A stretch of 17,015 nt of DNA from Actinomycetota bacterium (GTDB lineage: Bacteria; Actinomycetota; Acidimicrobiia; Acidimicrobiales; GCA-2861595): NCBI GenBank assembly GCA_016781225.1, contig JADDQT010000016.1, positions 1 through 17,015 on the forward strand. Reading direction: 5' to 3'. Below, in pieces: positions 1 to 7,308 of the stretch. The notes below the pieces were generated by a model. That model was given only the letters and a program-made list of their open reading frames with translations. It was not told where the DNA came from and searched no databases. The position numbers and the translations under genes were made by a program. Position 1 is the first letter of the stretch; the number at the start of each line of letters is the position of its first letter.

Positions 1-928
1 CGGGCCCGGCCGGCAGGGTGAGCGCGGCGTGGGACAGGTTGGCAGACCCGGACAGGAGCCAGCCGCGGTCGCCGGCGATGACGCCGACGAGCTTGGCGTG
101 GGTGAACCGGTCCGGGAGGTAGGCGAGCGCCTCGACCTCCGCCCCCGCGGCGGCGAGACGGGCTGCGAGGCGGCCTCCGTCGACGCGGGTGGAGCTGGCC
201 GTGTACACCCGCAGCCACGCCGGGGCCAGCCGGTCGACGAGACCGCCGAGGGCGTCGCCGGCCTCGTCGTAGAAGGGGGCTGTGACGATCAGCTCGTCTA
301 CGTTGACGGCCTCGTCGAGGACGGCGTCGCACAGCTGGTCAGCGACCGGTGCGTCGAGGTTGTGCCACAGGGGCGCCGGGGCCACTGGCGACGGGCCGGT
401 CGGCTTGGCGAGGCGCTCTTCGAGGTCGGCGAAGCGCTCGGCGAGGAGGGTGTCGTCGACGGCGCCGACGAGGCGGCGCATCCAGCTCCGCCAGGTCCGG
501 ATGGCGGCGTCTCCTTGGGGTGTGCCGGAGGCGAAGGCCGTGAAGACCTCCCGGCCTGAGTCGATGCCGTTGGTGGACAGGTTGCCGGAGCCCACGAGGA
601 GCTTGGCGCTACGGGGGGTGACCGCTAGGTACGACTTCGGGTGGAACCGCCCGGTGCCGAGGCGCACGCCGCGCAGTAGCCACCGCCGGTTTACCGCCCC
701 GACGACGTCGAGCCGCTCCGGCGGTACGGCCTCGAGGGTGGCGTCGAGGCGGTCGCGGTCGGCGAGGACGACGGCGTTGAGGGGCGGGTCGCCAAGCCGG
801 CGGAGCAGGTACTCGTTGAACAAGGCAAGCTCGATGTTGAAGGTGGTCGCCCACAGGGCGACCACGTCAGTGCGGAACAGCTCCGAGATCGGCCTGATGA
901 TCGGGGCGGCGCCGACCTCGTCGTTCAT
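1..928 (-). CDS. Phospholipase D-like nuclease-family protein (3' end outside window)
   Basis: The reading frame opens at ATG 928 and runs off the left edge, giving 309 residues. Two PLD-type half-sites are visible. The first has H96-P-K98 followed by G113-S-G-N116. The second has H277-A-K279 followed by S293-G-S-A-N297. This is the HxK...GSxN pattern of PLD-family nucleases and phosphodiesterases. Both halves sit in one chain, so a pseudo-dimeric active site is expected. The ATG overlaps the stop of the upstream 562-residue gene as ATGA (925-928), which implies translational coupling. PLD proteins of this type are often found in restriction or defence islands beside helicases; any helicase would lie beyond the window edge. 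The duplicated catalytic motif makes the family assignment firm, but the substrate is unknown. Confidence 0.88.
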   Translation of the reverse strand, partial: MNDEVGAAPIIRPISELFRTDVVALWATTFNIELALFNEYLLRRLGDPPLNAVVLADRDRLDATLEAVPPERLDVVGAVNRRWLLRGVRLGTGRFHPKSYLAVTPRSAKLLVGSGNLSTNGIDSGREVFTAFASGTPQGDAAIRTWRSWMRRLVGAVDDTLLAERFADLEERLAKPTGPSPVAPAPLWHNLDAPVADQLCDAVLDEAVNVDELIVTAPFYDEAGDALGGLVDRLAPAWLRVYTASSTRVDGGRLAARLAAAGAEVEALAYLPDRFTHAKLVGVIAGDRGWLLSGSANLSHAALTLPAGP

Positions 929-2613
929 GGAAACGCCTCCGCGATGAACCCCTGCCCGCCGGTGGTGAGGGCCGCCTTGCCGTCGTCGGTGCGGTCCCAG
1001 AGGTCGAGGTCCCAGCTGAGCGATGCGAGGGGCTGGTAGCGGATGGCGGCGAGGGCGAAGCGGCCGACGGCGTTGTCGTAGAAGCGGACCCTCCCCTCCT
1101 CCCACCGGAACCGGAACGTGTTGTCGGGCAGCTTGGAGTAGGCGATCCGCTCGTGCACGCTGATGATGAAGCGGTGCACGAACCACCACAGCGTGTCGGC
1201 GACGGTGGCCCCGTCGACGAGGTGGGCGGTGAGGCCGTCGAGGACCGCGGCGAGGGATGGCTGCCAGGCGGAGCGGACCGCCGAGGAGGCGAGCCAGCCG
1301 GGATCCGTACGTCCTTGTGCCCGGCGGTTGAGCTCGAGGATGACGACGAGGCCGCTCGTGGCGGTGTCCACGGTGGCGGTGGCGTCCCGGAGCGCCTCGA
1401 GCGGCGCCTCGGCGAGGTGCCCGTCAACGCCCGGGAGGGTGATCTCGCCCGTTGCGATCCGGCCGGCGACGTCAGCAGTAGGCAGACCGGCCTCTAGCTC
1501 CGGCGGGCCGCCGACCATGCCCCGAGCGGCCGCTCGGACCGCCTCCCAGGTGAGACCGTCGCCGTACCCGGCGCGGGTGGCGTCGACACCGGTCCGGCAG
1601 AACTGCGACCAGATGCTGCACAGGCCGTCCTGCCACACGTCCTTAGCGACCAGCCCCGCCCACTGCCCGGCGACCACTTCGTGGCTGGCCGAGCGCAGCG
1701 ACGACGGTGACCACAGCGCCTCCCGGTAGGCGCCCTCATCGTCGACCACCTCAGGGGCGGCATCGAGCAGGGTGAGGTAGTGGGCGAAGCTCTGGCGGCG
1801 CTGGACGACCGCCGTCCCCGGCCCAGACGGGGTGGGTAAGGCACCCGCATCCGAAGCGGTCGCGGTCGGTTCGTCGTTACTCGCCGGCACCGGCGTGTCC
1901 GTGTCTTCGCCAAAGAGGGCGTCGCTGACGGCGTCGCGCTCGGCGGGCCGCTCCCGCAGTTGGCACAGGCAGCAGACCCGGGCGTACTCGACGAGCACGT
2001 CGAGCGGGATCGGGTCGGTGGTCAGCATCCACCTCGCGGCGTACTCAGTGGTCTCGATCGCTTCGCGAAACGTGTCGGCGAGGCGGCGGGCCCGGTGCGT
2101 GTCACGGAGGACGTCGACGGTGATTGGGGTGTCCCCGAGAAGGGTCCCTGCCCGGGCGACGATGCCGAGCTCGGCGAGCGGAGAGCGGTAGTAGAGCCCA
2201 TAACCGCCGAACGCGCTCTCCACCGACTCGCCCCGCGGGTACGGCGGATCCTGGTGGTTGACCACCGTGCGGAGCCTCTGCGCGCCGACCGGGCTGGAGT
2301 CGCACCCGTGAGGGCAGTGCAACACGGCGAGCCCGTACTCCCACTCCCGCGCCTTGATGAATGCCGAGAGCGAGTTCCCGTCCGCCGGCCGGCGGAGCTC
2401 CCGGTACTTGTCGAGCAGGTAGGCGTGGAATGAGAAGTAGAGGGCCCGGCGCGATAGCTCGAGGATGCCGGGCAGCAGGCGCGGCATCAACCGGTCCTCG
2501 GTGGTGGTCTGCAACCCGAGCGGGTCCCGCCCTTCCTTCACGGCGAGCGACGCACGGACCCACCGCGGGGCTCCCACGCCGCCCATCGGATTCCCAAGAT
2601 CGGCGGCCGTCAT
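925..2613 (-). CDS. Unknown 562-aa protein of nuclease operon, two Cys pairs
   Basis: A 562-residue protein not assigned to a family with certainty. The first 220 residues contain C100-x3-C104 (HCPHGC) and C214-C215-x-C217, two cysteine pairs that could bind zinc. The N-terminal stretch has a hydrophobic aromatic helix around 57-68, then a YGLYYRSPL segment around 138-145. This layout recalls, from memory only, DUF6361-like proteins found next to PLD/helicase genes. Residues 234-270 are a Pro/Thr/Ala/Asp-rich linker, followed by a mostly helical C-terminal half. The ATG at 2613 has GAGG about nine bases upstream; a second in-frame ATG at 2586 is an alternative. It sits 84 bases after the 211-aa gene and overlaps the PLD gene by four bases. 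It is probably a structural or specificity subunit of the same system. Confidence 0.85.
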   Translation of the reverse strand: MTAADLGNPMGGVGAPRWVRASLAVKEGRDPLGLQTTTEDRLMPRLLPGILELSRRALYFSFHAYLLDKYRELRRPADGNSLSAFIKAREWEYGLAVLHCPHGCDSSPVGAQRLRTVVNHQDPPYPRGESVESAFGGYGLYYRSPLAELGIVARAGTLLGDTPITVDVLRDTHRARRLADTFREAIETTEYAARWMLTTDPIPLDVLVEYARVCCLCQLRERPAERDAVSDALFGEDTDTPVPASNDEPTATASDAGALPTPSGPGTAVVQRRQSFAHYLTLLDAAPEVVDDEGAYREALWSPSSLRSASHEVVAGQWAGLVAKDVWQDGLCSIWSQFCRTGVDATRAGYGDGLTWEAVRAAARGMVGGPPELEAGLPTADVAGRIATGEITLPGVDGHLAEAPLEALRDATATVDTATSGLVVILELNRRAQGRTDPGWLASSAVRSAWQPSLAAVLDGLTAHLVDGATVADTLWWFVHRFIISVHERIAYSKLPDNTFRFRWEEGRVRFYDNAVGRFALAAIRYQPLASLSWDLDLWDRTDDGKAALTTGGQGFIAEAFP

Positions 2614-2697
2614 GGCGTGCGACCTCGAGTCATGCTGCGGTCAGCGCGCCGGGAGGGCGTGGTCTCTCAGCCGGCTCGGCGGACAGATAAGGCAGCG

Positions 2698-3333
2698 CTA
2701 CGCCTGCCCCATCCCGCGAATTCGATCTAGCCCGGCAACGACACTGTCACGAAAGCGGTTGGCGGTAGCGGCGACCTCCCCGGCCAGACGCTCCCGACAG
2801 TCGTCCAGGTCAGTCCACCAGCGCTGCACGCCGTTGAGGTAACGATACGTCGGCCAGCTGGCGTCGCCGCTCAGCTTCCATCCGGCCTCCGCTTCCAAGT
2901 GGCGCTGGGCGTCCTGCAAGAACAGCTCCCGCACCCCTACACCGGAGGCCCCCGTCTCAACGCGTACACCGGCCCACAACCCGGTCGTCGCGAGGTTGAT
3001 CGAGGTTGGAGACCACGCCAGCCCGATTGCCAGGATCGGTCGGCCATCGTGAGTTGGCATTTCGGGAGGATGGAGCAGGATCCATGCTTCGCCCTGGGAT
3101 GCCGGCCGGTGCGACACGGTGAAGCCCATGGTCGCCGCCACCTCCTCAAGGCGAGGGGGCATCACGGTGGAGAGCCACTCATTGGCCCGGATCGCCACCT
3201 GTCGCAGTCGGGCCCACTCGTCGATCGCCTCTTGGTGGGTGAGGTAGAAGAGCGACGGTGCATCGAAGAGTTCACCACCCTCACCAGCCACCGGGAGCGG
3301 CTCGAACGCTTCGGCACCGACGGCCTCGCTCAC
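2698..3333 (-). CDS. Unknown 211-aa partner of PD-(D/E)XK nuclease
   Basis: I do not recognise a named family. The protein is soluble with no signal peptide. The N-terminal third carries a helix rich in Trp and Arg (around EWARLRQVAIRANEWL). The C-terminal part has YRYLNGVQRWWTDLDDCRE and ends in a long amphipathic helix. I chose GTG 3333 over the longer in-frame start at 3363. GTG 3333 forms a GTGA overlap with the stop of the upstream nuclease, and a strong Shine-Dalgarno (GGAAAGGAG) ends six bases before it. Fixed coupling to the nuclease suggests a complex partner, regulator or specificity subunit. That is inference from context. Confidence 0.82.
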   Translation of the reverse strand: MSEAVGAEAFEPLPVAGEGGELFDAPSLFYLTHQEAIDEWARLRQVAIRANEWLSTVMPPRLEEVAATMGFTVSHRPASQGEAWILLHPPEMPTHDGRPILAIGLAWSPTSINLATTGLWAGVRVETGASGVGVRELFLQDAQRHLEAEAGWKLSGDASWPTYRYLNGVQRWWTDLDDCRERLAGEVAATANRFRDSVVAGLDRIRGMGQA

Positions 3334-3947
3334 CGAATGCTCCTTTCCGCCGATCGCGTCCACGTAGCGATTGCCTCACGGGCGCGGGCCTCGCTCGTGG
3401 CGCCGCTGGATGGGCGAGCGAGCAGGCTACGAGCAGTGTCGATGACCCACGCCCACGACAGGGACCGCCACCGCTCGGAGGCTTGGGCGGTCACAGGCAC
3501 ATAATCGCCGCGGCGGGTCACGAAAACCAACACGGCAGGCTCGGGCCAGTCAAGTTCGAGACGGGCAGCCTGGCAGCCTCCCTCGCCGGCGTTCACCTTC
3601 GCCTCGATCACAATCATCCACGTTCCGCCAGCACCTCGGACGACGACATCAGCACTCGACCTCGCCCGAGGCTCCTCGGCGTCGACCCGTGCCCGCTGCG
3701 GTTGTGACACATCGAGGTGGAGGCAATTGCCGAGCTCACGGATGAAGGTGGCCCCCAAACCGTGGTGGGCCAGCGGATCGAGGAGCCAACGCAGTACTCG
3801 GCAGTGGTGGACCTCGCTGTGCTCGAGATTGAGCACTTCCAGCAATGTGACTGGCCCGTAGGACCACTCACCCCGATCAATCATCCGCCGCTGGGTGGTC
3901 ACCATCCGGGCGAACCGCTCGAGGTCCGTCATCGGAGCGTGTCTCAC
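3330..3947 (-). CDS. PD-(D/E)XK nuclease superfamily protein (PDDEXK_20-like)
   Basis: A 205-residue protein with the hallmarks of the PD-(D/E)XK fold. It has an N-terminal HSEVHHCRVLRWLLDP segment with HHGLG (residues 43-65), typical of PDDEXK_20-like nucleases. D100 in SSADVVV, E115-A-K117 in MIVIEAKV, and E122 with Q126 complete the catalytic core. The C-terminus has the common Trp-rich 'LSWAWVID' segment. The start is either GTG 3947 or ATG 3932; neither has a strong ribosome binding site. It is the first gene of the minus-strand run and overlaps the next by four bases. A DNA-cleaving role in defence or DNA maintenance is likely from family and context. Target specificity cannot be read from the sequence. 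Confidence 0.85.
   Translation of the reverse strand: MRHAPMTDLERFARMVTTQRRMIDRGEWSYGPVTLLEVLNLEHSEVHHCRVLRWLLDPLAHHGLGATFIRELGNCLHLDVSQPQRARVDAEEPRARSSADVVVRGAGGTWMIVIEAKVNAGEGGCQAARLELDWPEPAVLVFVTRRGDYVPVTAQASERWRSLSWAWVIDTARSLLARPSSGATSEARAREAIATWTRSAERSIR
3334..3350 (-). promoter_or_regulatory. Strong ribosome binding site deciding the GTG 3333 start
   Basis: Read on the minus strand, GGAAAGGAG is followed by six bases and then GTG. It lies inside the 3' end of the upstream nuclease gene. It is the clearest Shine-Dalgarno seen in the left part of the window, and it fixes the start of the 211-aa gene. Confidence 0.75.
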
Positions 3948-3965
3948 GGTGCTGCTGGAGCATTG

Positions 3966-3985
3966 CCCAGTCGGATTCGACTGGG
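3966..3985. promoter_or_regulatory. Perfect 8-bp inverted repeat upstream of nuclease operon
   Basis: CCCAGTCG - GATT - CGACTGGG is an exact 8-bp inverted repeat with a four-base centre. It lies 18 bases upstream of the first start codon of the nuclease run. It could be a repressor operator or, if transcribed, a 5'-UTR hairpin. No regulator gene adjacent to it was recognised, so the binding partner is unknown. Confidence 0.5.
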
Positions 3986-4184
3986 AACAGTCATGCGAAG
4001 AGCGCGATCACAGGGCTGGGACGGACACCGGGTCACGCGGCCATCTCACGGTCTCCTCCCACCACCCTCCATCGACGTGGGCAAGGATAAGGCCCCAACC
4101 GCACGTCTGGCACGTGGACGTTCCCTGCCCCTCGAATCGGCGGCGGCGGCTGCCTCACTTACCCTGGCCAGCTGACCAGCTCAA
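3986..4184. other. Divergent intergenic region, nuclease run / DUF3052-like gene
   Basis: No convincing coding frame. This gap separates the minus-strand nuclease run from the plus-strand DUF3052-like gene and must hold promoters for both. No convincing -35/-10 pair could be picked. A 5-bp inverted repeat ACGTC...GACGT lies at 4103-4121. Confidence 0.4.
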
Positions 4185-4263
4185 GGGGCTTCGCCGTTCC
4201 CAGTCGTGTGGGAGCCCCGAGGCGCCAGGAAGGAAGCGACGGAGTTGCCGGGTGGCACCGCGG
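4185..4263 (+). ncRNA. T-box-like leader element (tentative)
   Basis: A two-part hairpin spans 4185-4218: GGGGC pairs with GCCCC, and inside it TCCCA pairs with TGGGA around a six-base loop, with an eight-base bulge on the 5' side. After a short purine-rich spacer, 4250-4263 reads GGGTGGCACCGCGG, matching the T-box riboswitch consensus GGGUGGNACCGCG in every fixed position. The start codon of the DUF3052-like gene follows 24 bases later, a sensible leader distance. Against it: no Stem I with a specifier codon could be folded with confidence, the 3' half of an antiterminator is weak, and the downstream gene is not an aminoacyl-tRNA synthetase. A similar 12-base chance match occurs at 639-650. 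Confidence 0.35.
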
Positions 4264-4287
4264 TGTAAGACGGTCGAGCGCCAGAAT

Positions 4288-4725
4288 GTGTCGGTGCGGG
4301 CTGGGTACTCTCAGGCTCCCCTGGCCAAGAAGCTCGGGGTGAAGGGCGGTCACCTCGTCGCGCTGGTCGGCGCCCCACAGACGTGGCGAATACCTGAGCT
4401 CGAACCCAGTGTGAAGCTGCGTCGTGATCTTCGTGGGAAGCCCCACGTGGTGATCGCGTTCGTGCGCTCGCGCTCGGATCTGCGTCAGTGGTCCTCGCGC
4501 CTCCTTAAGGCCCTGGGTCCAGACGCTTCGCTGTGGCTGGTATGGCCGAGGAAGGCTGGTGGGCATGTCAGCGACGTCACTGAGCAGTTGCTCCGAGACG
4601 AGCTGCTGCCGACCGGACTGGTCGACACGAAGGTGGCGGCACTCGACCACGACTGGTCCGGCTTGCGGTTCGTGTGGCGCAGGGAACACCGGGCTTCGAT
4701 GGTGCAGCAGCGGCCGAAGCGGTGA
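4288..4725 (+). CDS. DUF3052-like protein
   Basis: A 145-residue protein that resembles DUF3052 proteins. It opens with GYSQAPLAKKLGVKGGHLV, has a central VVIAFVRSRSDLRQW strand-helix and LLKALGPDASLWLVWPRK. It ends with LVDTKVAALDHDWSGLRFVWRR, the family's typical tail. Length fits the family. I chose GTG 4288 because conservation begins right after it; the frame is open further upstream but that part has no protein-like character. The ribosome binding site is weak. The biochemical function of DUF3052 is not established. It stands alone on the plus strand, and its leader carries a T-box-like string. Confidence 0.8.
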   Translation: MSVRAGYSQAPLAKKLGVKGGHLVALVGAPQTWRIPELEPSVKLRRDLRGKPHVVIAFVRSRSDLRQWSSRLLKALGPDASLWLVWPRKAGGHVSDVTEQLLRDELLPTGLVDTKVAALDHDWSGLRFVWRREHRASMVQQRPKR

Positions 4726-4860
4726 GGCGCTCAGTCGGCGGGCGGCGAACCCCGCGGCCCGCGCCCATAACGCCGGGACGGTGAGCCGGTCATCGTCGGC
4801 GATTTGGGCGCAGTTCTGGGCGGCCTCACCTATGTCCCAGCGAGCGCGGGGCGGCAGCTC
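4725..4860 (-). pseudogene. Possible coding remnant antisense to the DUF3052-like gene's 3' flank
   Basis: Minus-strand translation gives a protein-like run, ARWDIGEAAQNCAQIADDD and on to LWARAAGFAARR, with GC-rich third positions and no stop. It then drifts into the strand opposite the DUF3052-like gene, where it stops looking like protein. It may be the tail of a decayed gene. I do not recognise the family. Low confidence. Confidence 0.2.
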
Positions 4861-4892
4861 TGTCGCGGCGAGCGGCTGCCAAGATTCCGCGG

Positions 4893-5267
4893 ATGAATGT
4901 GGATCCTGAACGCGAGCTGCTAACGGAAGCGGGCATACCCTCGTGGGCGCCTTACTCGCCGCAGGCGGTGGATCACCCGTGCTTCTACTCCTGGGTTCAC
5001 GACGACGGCAGCCTCCGAGGTGCACTGGTCGGTACGGCGGACGTCGACGCTCTCGGCCGACTGACTGACCCATGCAGGCGGGTGCTCATGGGACGCGAGC
5101 AACGCAGGCCCGGCTCGGCGCCGATCGACCTAGATGGATTGGTAGCGCTGATTCATGTCCAGCCGGAAGGAGTAGGACGGGGGCCTCTTGGGCGAGCCGC
5201 CCTACGGCCCCTGCGGGACCTCCTCGAGTTCGCTGTCGTTGAGTTGATGAAGCGGCGGGAGATTTAG
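4893..5267 (+). CDS. Hypothetical small protein (124 aa)
   Basis: A plus-strand frame of 124 residues from ATG 4893, 167 bases after the DUF3052-like gene. It contains an aromatic patch (HPCFYSWVHDDGS, around residues 28-40) and ends in a Leu-rich helix (RPLRDLLEFAVVELMKRRE). Codon use is reasonably actinobacterial but less biased than in the neighbouring operons. No signal peptide or membrane span is seen and no family was recognised. The ribosome binding site is weak. It could be a real small gene or a decaying one. Confidence 0.5.
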   Translation: MNVDPERELLTEAGIPSWAPYSPQAVDHPCFYSWVHDDGSLRGALVGTADVDALGRLTDPCRRVLMGREQRRPGSAPIDLDGLVALIHVQPEGVGRGPLGRAALRPLRDLLEFAVVELMKRREI

Positions 5268-5423
5268 GGGACTCCCCGACCGCCGAGTTGAATGCTCAAG
5301 AGATGGGCCGAGCGAGCATCTAGCTCTGACCGCAACGAATCCACCGCTCGTTGTAGGCGGCCACCAGCTGGTGCTCCGGCGCCATACTTCCAGGGGTCAG
5401 GCTTACCCGAACCAGGCCCACCA

Positions 5424-5963
5424 CTATCCTGGCAGCGCCACCCGAAGCCCAAGGCCCTGTTGAGTCCATCGCTCGTTCGCCTCGTGCCAGTACCCGGGGC
5501 GCCACACCAGCACCGTGTCAAGGCGATACTCACCGAGGTCGAGGCCAGCGTCTGTCTGGGTGCCCATCTCGGTGCAAAGGCTCATCCCCACGTCATGGAA
5601 GTAGACGGTGTCCTCGGTTGAGCCCGGTGCGCCGAGACTGCTGGCGTCGGCCAAAGGGCCTCGGTCCGTCCAGGGCTCATGGCCGAGCTCCCACAAGGTC
5701 TCGGTGGCTGCTCGAAGCGTCGGCCCCGCAATCAGTCGGCCAACAAGCGAGGGCGGAAGGAATGCTGGCGAGAGGAACTCGACGGCATCGCATCTGCCTG
5801 AGTCGTCGAAGTCGACTCGCATTGCGAGCTGTTGGTAATAGAAACGTTCCCGGTTGAGCTCGGGGCTGGCGAACGGTGTCCCGGGTGGTCCTACTGCTTG
5901 CTCCACCTGCGCCCGACTCATTCCGAACTGGACGGGCCCGACACCCTCATGGGGACGGACCAC
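5424..5963 (-). CDS. Hypothetical protein with GVGPVxFGM N-terminal motif (179 aa)
   Basis: The conserved-looking part begins VRPHEGVGPVQFGMSRAQVEQAVGPPG. It continues with YYQQLAMRVDFDDSGRCDAVEFLSP, then DTVYFHDVGMSL and a closing strand LDTVLVWRPGYW. The GxGPVxFGM opening followed by a short alpha/beta domain is seen in small cytoplasmic proteins, some of them proposed as toxin-immunity proteins; that role is not shown here. I chose GTG 5963 because protein-like composition starts there. The frame remains open much further upstream to 6614, but that segment belongs to other remnants. An AGAGG lies about a dozen bases upstream, slightly far for a good ribosome binding site. Confidence 0.65.
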   Translation of the reverse strand: MVRPHEGVGPVQFGMSRAQVEQAVGPPGTPFASPELNRERFYYQQLAMRVDFDDSGRCDAVEFLSPAFLPPSLVGRLIAGPTLRAATETLWELGHEPWTDRGPLADASSLGAPGSTEDTVYFHDVGMSLCTEMGTQTDAGLDLGEYRLDTVLVWRPGYWHEANERWTQQGLGLRVALPG

Positions 5964-6046
5964 CAGTCCGGCCCTGCCTCTATTCCCCGCGCACACCCAC
6001 GCATCGTCGCACCGGCGATGCGTTCGGGGAAGCCCGCGTATCAGCA

Positions 6047-6413
6047 CTATGGTCCCGCTCTCATGTGTCGTTCTGGCGGCGCCAGCTCGCGGGCGCACGT
6101 TGCGACGATGATCGCCTGGTCTTCCTGCCTTGCGAGACGCAACGGTCCGGCACCCGCCAGAGCGCCAGCGAATGGCCTGAGCCTCGGTTCCTTCTTGGCA
6201 GCCGCGCTGCCGAGCGCTCGCGTATTCCCGCTCGGACGCCGCCAGATAGCGAGCGTTCCGATCTGAGACCTCCTTACGACTTTCAGCCGGCCGAGCGCCT
6301 TCGCCCTGCTCGAGTCGGCTCGCGCGGACGAAGTGCTCGCAGGCATCCTTGCGATGAGCCTCAGCGCTGGATCCGCTAACGCAGGCTGCGAAGAGAGAGA
6401 CGGTTCCAGACAA
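6047..6413 (-). pseudogene. Probable frameshifted lipoprotein remnant
   Basis: From TTG 6413 the minus strand encodes a short hydrophobic leader ending in a lipobox-like LFAAC (Cys codon 6381-6383). It is followed by KDACEHFVRASRLEQGEGARPAES, a helical segment with a conserved-looking DACxHF. Around 6200-6220 the protein-like frame changes: the adjacent frame continues with ALGSAAAKKE and ends DQAIIVATCAREL before a stop at 6047. This fits a small secreted helical lipoprotein broken by one frameshift. A sequencing error or a chance frame cannot be excluded. Confidence 0.3.
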
Positions 6414-6529
6414 TGTCCAGAGGTGCTTCCAGCTCAGCCACTGGCCTCGGGGCGGCTGATGGCCTCCTGAATCTAATCTTGCCGACGCCTGCGGCCGAGC
6501 GGCATCAGAGATCTGAGGAGCCGGCCGAC

Positions 6530-6844
6530 TCAGCAGTTTCCACCAAACCACAGGAGTCTGGACCCATCTGCTCGTTCGCGAAGTTCCGCTACGTACGCGA
6601 CATGGCCGGGCCATCCGCCGGCGCCTAGATCACCCTCGTCGGCGAAGTGCGCGCGCACCTCCTCAATCCAAACACGGCGCGCCTTTCCAGCAGGGAAGAA
6701 CCTTGGCGGTTGGCCGTAGCCACCATGAACACCGACGCGCAGTCCCGGATCGTCTAGCAGCGCTTCGACGTCATCGCAGCTCAGATAGGCGTGAGTCGCG
6801 GGCCAGTACACCCCATCCTCGTCCCAAGCGCCGTCGTCGGTCAC
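6530..6844 (-). CDS. Hypothetical small acidic protein (about 104 aa)
   Basis: The protein-like core starts near TDDGAWDEDGVYWPATHAYL. It continues through DPGLRVGVHGGYGQPPRFF and a helical RVWIEEVRAHF, then ends with a beta segment LLWFGGNC. No signal peptide or membrane span is seen. GTG 6844 is the start closest to the protein-like region. The frame is also open to GTG 6982, which would give 150 residues, but the added part is Arg-rich and repetitive. Neither start has a well-spaced ribosome binding site. Family not recognised. It is followed by the lipoprotein remnant and the 5424-5963 gene on the same strand. Confidence 0.55.
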   Translation of the reverse strand: MTDDGAWDEDGVYWPATHAYLSCDDVEALLDDPGLRVGVHGGYGQPPRFFPAGKARRVWIEEVRAHFADEGDLGAGGWPGHVAYVAELRERADGSRLLWFGGNC

Positions 6845-7308
6845 CCTGTTCGATGAGCGCCCATCCCGCGGATGAGGGCTCCCGCCCTCGCGGCTGCTCG
6901 CCACCGTCTCGTTGAACGTCAGCGCTCTCTGCCTCTTCCGCGTCGCCTCCACATGCTGCCTGACCTCATCGTGGACGCGCACGCGATTCCGTCGCGTCGC
7001 ATGCAGGCGGCGAAAGGCGCGCCAGGGTGCGCGCTCCGGAAGTTCCGCTGCTGTGGGCGATAGCCGAGCAGAATGCGCCCCGGTCGAACGCCGGGGAGGG
7101 GACGCGGAGCGGCAGCTCTGGCGCGGAGATCGGTCTGGTTCCTACCAGCCGGGGTGCGGCCTTGGCGCACGATCCGTCGCTCTTAGGGGCAGGGACTACA
7201 CGCCCGTGAGCGCCATTTTCGATGACCTCGACTTCCCGACGCTCGGCTTCGGCGTCGGCGGCCAGACGGTGCCCCGTCTCTTCGTCCAACCCAAGGGCAG
7301 CAGTGCCG
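6845..7308. other. Stretch with no supported gene
   Basis: Open frames exist on both strands, but their translations are Arg/Ser/Ala/Pro-rich and show no family features. It separates the GH3 operon end from the hypothetical genes to its left. The only structure noticed is the 7-bp hairpin at 7236-7258. Confidence 0.5.
7236..7258 (-). terminator. Hairpin downstream of GH3 operon (weak terminator candidate)
   Basis: CCGACGC and GCGTCGG form a perfect 7-bp stem with a nine-base loop, about 50 bases past the GH3 stop codon. No T-rich tract follows on either strand, so intrinsic termination is uncertain. Confidence 0.3.

Noticed and set aside
639..650. T-box-like string GGGTGGAACCGC
   Set aside because: It is the antisense of the PLD gene's RFHPK catalytic codons, so coding constraint explains it. 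It also shows that short T-box matches can arise by chance in this GC-rich window.
4159..5073. Long minus-strand open frame of 304 codons
   Set aside because: It lies opposite the DUF3052-like gene and the 4893-5267 ORF. Most of its translation is Pro/Arg/Ser-rich and family-less; only a short piece near 4725-4860 looks protein-like.
5292..5319. Inverted repeat ATGCTC...GAGCAT between converging genes
   Set aside because: A 16-base loop, only a 6-bp stem and no T-tract make it too weak to call a terminator.
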